Shown piece by piece: positions 5,968 through 9,831 of a stretch of DNA of 9,831 nt (its first letter is position 1; every line of letters starts with the position of its first letter). The notes below the pieces were generated by a model. That model was not told the DNA's origin, did not search any database, and worked only from the letters and a program-made list of their open reading frames with translations. The DNA comes from Gammaproteobacteria bacterium (GTDB lineage: Bacteria; Pseudomonadota; Gammaproteobacteria; UBA4575), in contig JANQKJ010000335.1 of assembly GCA_028281205.1 (NCBI GenBank), positions 1 through 9,831 of the forward strand, read 5' to 3'. The position numbers were made by a program, and so were the translations under genes.

Positions 5968-8220
5968 CTATAAGTTACTGTATTTCTTTCTTAAGCGTTG
6001 GCGCACTATTTCCGCCACCGTATTGAAGAAAAAAGTAAAGATAAATAAAACAAACGCCGCCAAGAAAAGAATTCTATAGTGTGTACTATTCACAGCAGAT
6101 TCAGGTAACTCTACTGCAATGTTGGCTGATAACGTGCGCATCCCCTGGAAAATACTAAAATCCATGACCGGTGTATTACCTGTCGCCATCAGCACAATCA
6201 TTGTTTCTCCAACCGCTCGGCCAAAGCCGATCATGACAGCGGAAAATATCCCTGGAGACGCAGACAATAAAACAACCCTAAGCAAAGTTTGCCAAGGGGT
6301 TGCACCCAATGCGAGTGAACCCGCTGTTAAATGCTTGGGGACACTGAATATGGCATCTTCAGCGATAGAAAAAATTGTTGGAATCACTGCAAAGCCCATT
6401 GCGATACCAATGATTAGTGCGTTTCTTTGATCGAAACCAATCCCTAATTCTTCGCTCATCCAAATGCGGATGTTTCCATCAAACAGCCAATTTTCCAAGT
6501 AAGGCGATACTTGAATGCACACAATCACAATAATAATAACCGGCACTGTCAAAGCAGCTGCCTGCCAGCCTTCTGGAATCAAATGGCGGATTCTTGTAGG
6601 CATCTTCCACCACAGCAATGAAAATAATACGATGCCTATTGGCATAAGTATAAAAATACTAAATACACCTGGTAAATGTTTTTCTACAAAAGGCGCCAGC
6701 CATAATCCTGCCAAGAAGCCCAGGATAACTGTTGGTAACGCTTCCATAATTTCAATACTGGGCTTGACAATTCTGCGCATGGAAGGCGCCATAAAATACG
6801 CAGTGAATATCGCACCGCAAATTGCCAGCGGCATTGCAAATAGCATTGCGTAAAATGCGGCCTTCAGAGTGCCAAACGTTAATGGGACTAAACTAAACTT
6901 TGGCTCGAAGTCACTACTTGCTGATGATGACTGCCATACATAATCAGGTTCAATGTAATCTTCGTACCATACCTTACCCCAAAGAGATTTTGCCGATGAT
7001 TCCGGATGATGGTTATCAATGTTCCATGCTTTTATAGTGCTGTGCCGATCTTGAGCTATAAAAATATCTGCACGTGGAGCAACAGCTAAATTATGAATAG
7101 CACCATCACTAGCAGATAATGACAACAAGTCACGTTCACTCGTAGTATAGAGCATCTTGATCACGCCTGCCTGACTGGTTGCAATCACTCCTTTGCGTAG
7201 TTGTTCTGTTACCAAACTAACTACAGGCGAATTATCTATTTGTGTTTCACGTATTTTCGTTAAGCGAAATGGAAGTTCCCCTTCGCTGCGCACCTGGAAC
7301 CATTGAGCTAACCTACCTTGAGTATCGCCAATTAAAAGTGAAATACCGCCGGTTAAAAACTCTATAACTGTAGGTTTGACTTCAGTCTCTGTGACTTGAA
7401 CTTTTTCTCTTAAGTCTAAACTTTGCTGGCGGATGTCAAAAACTGATAAGTTGCCATCCCGATTTAATATATATGCCCACTCCTGTTCCGGGTCCACCAA
7501 CAGACCCAATATCGGATCAACTACCGGGTGCTCTGCACGCTCGCCTAACTCTAAAGTAACAGTTTCATCAAGAAAAGAAGATTCCTTGGCAAATGACTGC
7601 AGGATAATCCTTTCGTTAGCTATACTAAATAGTATTGTTAAAGATTCTTCATTTTCACCAACTGCATACTCTAGTAGTGGTTGATTGCTAACTTGAAAAA
7701 TTTCTTCGCCATATGGATAAATTACCTGTGGATGAATAATGCGCTGTGTTTCTGTGAACTCTAATTTATATTGATGTTGAAAAAACAAGATTCCGCCGGA
7801 CTGCAAACCTACTGAGAGAATCCCAAAATGTTCATCGACTACTTCAAATGAAGTAATTTGATCATCCTGCGGGATAGGTAAGTTACCTTCTGATACGATG
7901 TCGCCATTTTCAACATTAAAAAATACCAGCTGACCTGATTGGGTAACACGAAATGCAACTTCCGCCTGCTCCTCTATGGCCAGGTAGAGTGTGTCAGTAC
8001 GATCCCCAGGCACACTATATTCGCTAGCATGCTCAACCGAGGACGAACCGAATAATGGATATATAACACTGAGTAAAAATATGAATATTAGTGCAATTGC
8101 CGCAATTACACTGATACCTCCAAACTGAACAATACGGCGTGCAACTGTATCCACTGCCTTACGGATCTTCCACCTACGCTGGTTAAATGATGATACATGG
8201 GACAAATTAGTAGAGTTCAT
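5968..8220 (-). CDS. pstC: Phosphate ABC transporter permease PstC, enlarged form with propeller-like periplasmic domain
   Basis: A 750-residue permease, more than twice the E. coli length. Residues 34-57 are the first membrane helix, after a basic cytoplasmic N terminus. Residues 58-440 form a large predicted periplasmic domain made of short beta-rich repeats. Stretches such as AYILNRDGNLSVFDIR (249-264) and GAIHNLAVAPRADIFIAQD (373-391), followed by TIKAWNID (395-402), resemble WD40 or other beta-propeller blades. Residues 447-750 are the conserved permease part, with an EAA loop at 621-651 (EDAIFSVPKHLTAG, then LALGATPWQTLLR) and GRAVGETM at 667-674. The start is the first ATG after an in-frame TAG two codons upstream; its ribosome binding site is weak. 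It follows pstS after a terminator-like hairpin, so it is probably expressed at a lower level than pstS. The family call is secure; the propeller reading is inferred from repeat texture. Confidence 0.94.
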   Translation of the reverse strand: MNSTNLSHVSSFNQRRWKIRKAVDTVARRIVQFGGISVIAAIALIFIFLLSVIYPLFGSSSVEHASEYSVPGDRTDTLYLAIEEQAEVAFRVTQSGQLVFFNVENGDIVSEGNLPIPQDDQITSFEVVDEHFGILSVGLQSGGILFFQHQYKLEFTETQRIIHPQVIYPYGEEIFQVSNQPLLEYAVGENEESLTILFSIANERIILQSFAKESSFLDETVTLELGERAEHPVVDPILGLLVDPEQEWAYILNRDGNLSVFDIRQQSLDLREKVQVTETEVKPTVIEFLTGGISLLIGDTQGRLAQWFQVRSEGELPFRLTKIRETQIDNSPVVSLVTEQLRKGVIATSQAGVIKMLYTTSERDLLSLSASDGAIHNLAVAPRADIFIAQDRHSTIKAWNIDNHHPESSAKSLWGKVWYEDYIEPDYVWQSSSASSDFEPKFSLVPLTFGTLKAAFYAMLFAMPLAICGAIFTAYFMAPSMRRIVKPSIEIMEALPTVILGFLAGLWLAPFVEKHLPGVFSIFILMPIGIVLFSLLWWKMPTRIRHLIPEGWQAAALTVPVIIIVIVCIQVSPYLENWLFDGNIRIWMSEELGIGFDQRNALIIGIAMGFAVIPTIFSIAEDAIFSVPKHLTAGSLALGATPWQTLLRVVLLSASPGIFSAVMIGFGRAVGETMIVLMATGNTPVMDFSIFQGMRTLSANIAVELPESAVNSTHYRILFLAAFVLFIFTFFFNTVAEIVRQRLRKKYSNL

Positions 8221-8253
8221 TTTCTAGCAGTGAGGTGAAATTTTTGATAGTGA

Positions 8254-8259
8254 ATTATA
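8254..8259 (-). promoter_or_regulatory. Possible secondary promoter -10 for pstCAB-phoU
   Basis: On the minus strand this is a perfect TATAAT, between the terminator after pstS and the pstC start 34 bp further on. The region upstream is AT-rich but offers no clear -35 hexamer at 16-18 bp. If active it would supply basal transporter transcripts independent of the Pho box. The evidence is the hexamer and its position only. Confidence 0.35.
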
Positions 8260-8281
8260 CAAGAACAATATGAATATAAGA

Positions 8282-8319
8282 TAAAAAAAGAAAGCCCCAT
8301 AAAAAATTACAGGGCTTTC
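8282..8319 (-). terminator. Intrinsic terminator or attenuator between pstS and pstC
   Basis: Read on the minus strand, GAAAGCCC and GGGCTTTC form an 8-bp stem with a 14-nt AT-rich loop, followed directly by a run of seven U residues. It begins about 30 bp after the pstS stop. It is placed so that most transcripts would end after pstS and a fraction would continue into pstC. That matches the need for more binding protein than permease. The flanking A tract is on one side only, so it is directional. Confidence 0.8.
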
Positions 8320-8349
8320 CTACTACAGTTATACTGATAGCGTAATCAG

Positions 8350-9324
8350 TTACATTCCAAGTGATTTAAGTGTCTTTTCCGCCACTTTTGCTGGCAAAGG
8401 AACGTAACCATCTTTTACGACTACTTTTTGGCCTACCTTAGAAAGTACCATCTTTATAAACTCACCTTCTAATGGAGAAAGTGGCTTGTTTGGATGCTTG
8501 TTCACATATACATACAATAAGCGCGCTAACGGGTATTTACCAGAAATCGCATTCTCAGGTGTCGCAGACACGAAATCAGTAGAATTGCCTTTAGCTAGTG
8601 GTAATGCACGAACACCTGTAGTGACATAACCAATACCTGAATAACCAATACCATTAAGTGACTGAGTAATAGACTGAACCACAGATGCTGAACCTGGCTG
8701 TTCATTCACGTTTGACTTAAAGTCTCCTTTACACAATGCTTTTTTCTTGAAATAACCATAGGTACCAGATACTGAGTTACGGCCGAATAACTGAATATCC
8801 TTACGTGCCCACTCGCCAGTTAAACCTAGATCACCCCAGGTATTGATACTATCTTTAGCACCACATTTACGGTTGCTAGAGAAAATGGCATCTACTTGTT
8901 CAATCGATAAGCCCTGGATCGGGTTGTCTTTATGAGCAAAAACAACGAGTGCATCAATTGCGACAGGTACCGCTGTTGGTTTGTAGCCATACTTTTCTTC
9001 AAAAGCAGCAATCTCTTTGTCTTTCATCTTGCGGCTCATTGGGCCTAGATTAGAAGTCCCTTCAGTCAAACCAGGAGGCGCTGTAGAAGAACCAGCGGCC
9101 TGAATCTGAATATTCACATTAGGGTAAAATCGCTTGTAATCCTCAGCCCACAGTGTCATCAAGTTGGCCAATGTATCTGAGCCCACACTTGAAAGATTGC
9201 CCGAGACACCACTTGCAACTGAATAATCTTTTAACCCTTCATCAACTTTTGCCTCCGCCAATACGGCATTAGTCGAAACTGCCACCAATGCTGCTACAGC
9301 CGCGGTCATGTGTTTAAAGTTCAT
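8350..9324 (-). CDS. pstS: Periplasmic phosphate-binding protein PstS
   Basis: A 324-residue precursor of the phosphate-binding protein that delivers phosphate to PstCA. Residues 1-23 are a Sec signal peptide with likely cleavage after VLA (Ala23). The mature protein shows the PstS-like fold motifs whose backbone and hydroxyl groups hold phosphate: VGSDTLANL at 47-55, AAGSSTAPPGL at 77-87, LGPMSRKM at 93-100 and GRNSVSGTYGYF at 181-192. The only cysteines in the mature chain are Cys154 and Cys198, which could form a disulfide in the periplasm. AGGAG lies 5 nt before the ATG, the best ribosome binding site of the operon. A Pho box lies 56-84 bp upstream and a terminator follows, so it is probably the strongly induced first gene of the operon. 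Confidence 0.95.
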   Translation of the reverse strand: MNFKHMTAAVAALVAVSTNAVLAEAKVDEGLKDYSVASGVSGNLSSVGSDTLANLMTLWAEDYKRFYPNVNIQIQAAGSSTAPPGLTEGTSNLGPMSRKMKDKEIAAFEEKYGYKPTAVPVAIDALVVFAHKDNPIQGLSIEQVDAIFSSNRKCGAKDSINTWGDLGLTGEWARKDIQLFGRNSVSGTYGYFKKKALCKGDFKSNVNEQPGSASVVQSITQSLNGIGYSGIGYVTTGVRALPLAKGNSTDFVSATPENAISGKYPLARLLYVYVNKHPNKPLSPLEGEFIKMVLSKVGQKVVVKDGYVPLPAKVAEKTLKSLGM

Positions 9325-9341
9325 TTATTCTCCTAAGAATT

Positions 9342-9355
9342 GCCGCGATCACGGC
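9342..9355 (-). other. Small GC-rich inverted repeat in the pstS leader
   Basis: On the minus strand GCCG and CGGC flank TGATCG, giving a 4-bp stem with a possible additional U-G pair and a GATC loop. It ends 7 bp before the AGGAG ribosome binding site of pstS. It has no U tract, so it is not a terminator for phoR. It may stabilise the pstS mRNA 5' end or mean nothing. Confidence 0.35.
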
Positions 9356-9379
9356 CTGTTTAATTGGAGGCTGCACTTT

Positions 9380-9408
9380 ATTACTTATTTGTTACATTTA
9401 TATTACAA
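9380..9408 (-). promoter_or_regulatory. Pho box: three PhoB-type half-sites upstream of pstS
   Basis: On the minus strand three 7-bp units, TTGTAAT (9408-9402), ATGTAAC (9397-9391) and AAGTAAT (9386-9380), are separated by 4-bp AT-rich spacers, giving an exact 11-bp period. This is the architecture of the PhoB site, whose consensus half-site is CTGTCAT with an A/T-rich 4-bp spacer. The array begins 10 bp after the phoR stop. TAATAA just after the second unit is a candidate -10 if the first two units replace the -35. The first two units keep TGTAA, so each differs from consensus at two positions. Confidence 0.75.
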
Positions 9409-9417
9409 GCGCTCTGA

Positions 9418-9831
9418 TTATGCGCTAACTTGTTGTTCAGTATAATCATTATCCTTAACAGGGAAATATAGCTGCACTTTGGTTCCCACCCCCCTTTGGC
9501 TGCTAATACGTAATTCTCCGCCGTGCCGCTCCATAACGTGCTTCACTATAGAAAGCCCCAAGCCAGTGCCACCCATGTCACGCGAACGACCAGTATCAAT
9601 GCGATAGAATCTCTCTGTCAGGCGTGGGATATGAGCTTCCTCAATTCCTTCCCCACTATCCAGCACGCTAAGAATAGAATCACCATCACTCAGGCGTGCC
9701 CAGCTGACCTCAATTTGAGTATTTGCAGGCGAATATTTCACCGCATTATCCAAAATGTTTTGTACTGCACTTTGCAGTTCTCGGTAGTCACCCCTGACCT
9801 GAAGCCCATCATCTAAGCGCACATTAAATTG
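9418..9831 (-). CDS. phoR: Phosphate regulon sensor histidine kinase PhoR, C-terminal part (cut by window edge)
   Basis: The last 137 residues of a histidine kinase; the frame stays open to the window edge, so the N-terminal membrane, PAS and phospho-acceptor parts lie outside. What is seen is the ATP-binding catalytic domain: N box NILDNAVKYSP, G1 box DSGEGI, F box ERFYRID and G2 box GGTGLGLSIVKH. The segment IPRLTERFYRID, followed closely by SR and GGTGLGL, is characteristic of PhoR among such kinases, and the position just upstream of pstS supports this. A GTG at 9820-9822 could be mistaken for a start, but the reading frame and homology run through it. In the known pathway PhoR phosphorylates PhoB when phosphate is low; phoB would be expected further upstream, off the window. 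Confidence 0.93.
   Translation of the reverse strand, partial: QFNVRLDDGLQVRGDYRELQSAVQNILDNAVKYSPANTQIEVSWARLSDGDSILSVLDSGEGIEEAHIPRLTERFYRIDTGRSRDMGGTGLGLSIVKHVMERHGGELRISSQRGVGTKVQLYFPVKDNDYTEQQVSA

Noticed and set aside
6119..6853. Two plus-strand ORFs of 103 and 112 codons opposite pstC
   Set aside because: Both overlap the conserved PstC transport domain on the other strand and lack start signals or family motifs.
9523..9816. Plus-strand 97-residue ORF opposite phoR
   Set aside because: It overlaps the catalytic domain of PhoR, whose N, G1, F and G2 boxes are intact; the ORF has no support of its own.
9820..9822. GTG as the start of a separate short kinase-like gene
   Set aside because: The frame continues open to the window edge and only the ATP-binding domain is present after the GTG, so this is an internal valine of PhoR.

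Overview
The window looks like chromosomal DNA from a gammaproteobacterium of moderate to low GC content; I cannot name the genus. This rests on a phoR-pstS-pstC-pstA-pstB-phoU cluster of proteobacterial type, PstC and PstA in the enlarged form that I recall from pseudomonads and some other gammaproteobacteria, and a YiaD-like OmpA lipoprotein. I see no insertion sequence, phage gene, tRNA, rRNA or CRISPR array.

Layout. At the left end a perfect-palindrome terminator (53-82) follows a minus-strand lipoprotein gene (105-782). A 209-bp divergent intergenic region separates it from two plus-strand genes (992-1561 and 1573-2361). These encode unrecognised proteins that prove to be distant tandem paralogues; the second carries a Lys/Ala/Thr/Pro-rich, histone-H1-like linker. 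Next comes a very small plus-strand unit: a sigma70-like promoter with a perfect -10, a ribosome binding site, a 25-codon single-membrane-segment ORF (2488-2565) and a strong terminator (2587-2619). The terminator is symmetric and also serves phoU, which converges from the right.

The rest, 2644-9831, is a minus-strand phosphate module. Reading right to left, it holds the 3' end of the sensor kinase phoR (cut by the window edge) and a 93-bp gap with three 7-bp PhoB-type half-sites in an 11-bp period. Then come pstS, a gap with an intrinsic terminator or attenuator followed by a possible secondary promoter, and pstC, pstA, pstB and phoU. PstS binds phosphate in the periplasm, PstC and PstA form the channel, and PstB hydrolyses ATP. 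PhoU couples transporter state to PhoR, which through PhoB would act on the Pho box upstream of pstS.

The core system is well known. The parts that deserve attention are the 25-aa membrane ORF with its own signals, the unrecognised paralogue pair, the large periplasmic insertions in both permeases (propeller-like in PstC, coiled-coil in PstA), the tandem GTATATAC sites between pstB and phoU, and the attenuator after pstS. I found no convincing evidence of a wholly new multi-gene system.
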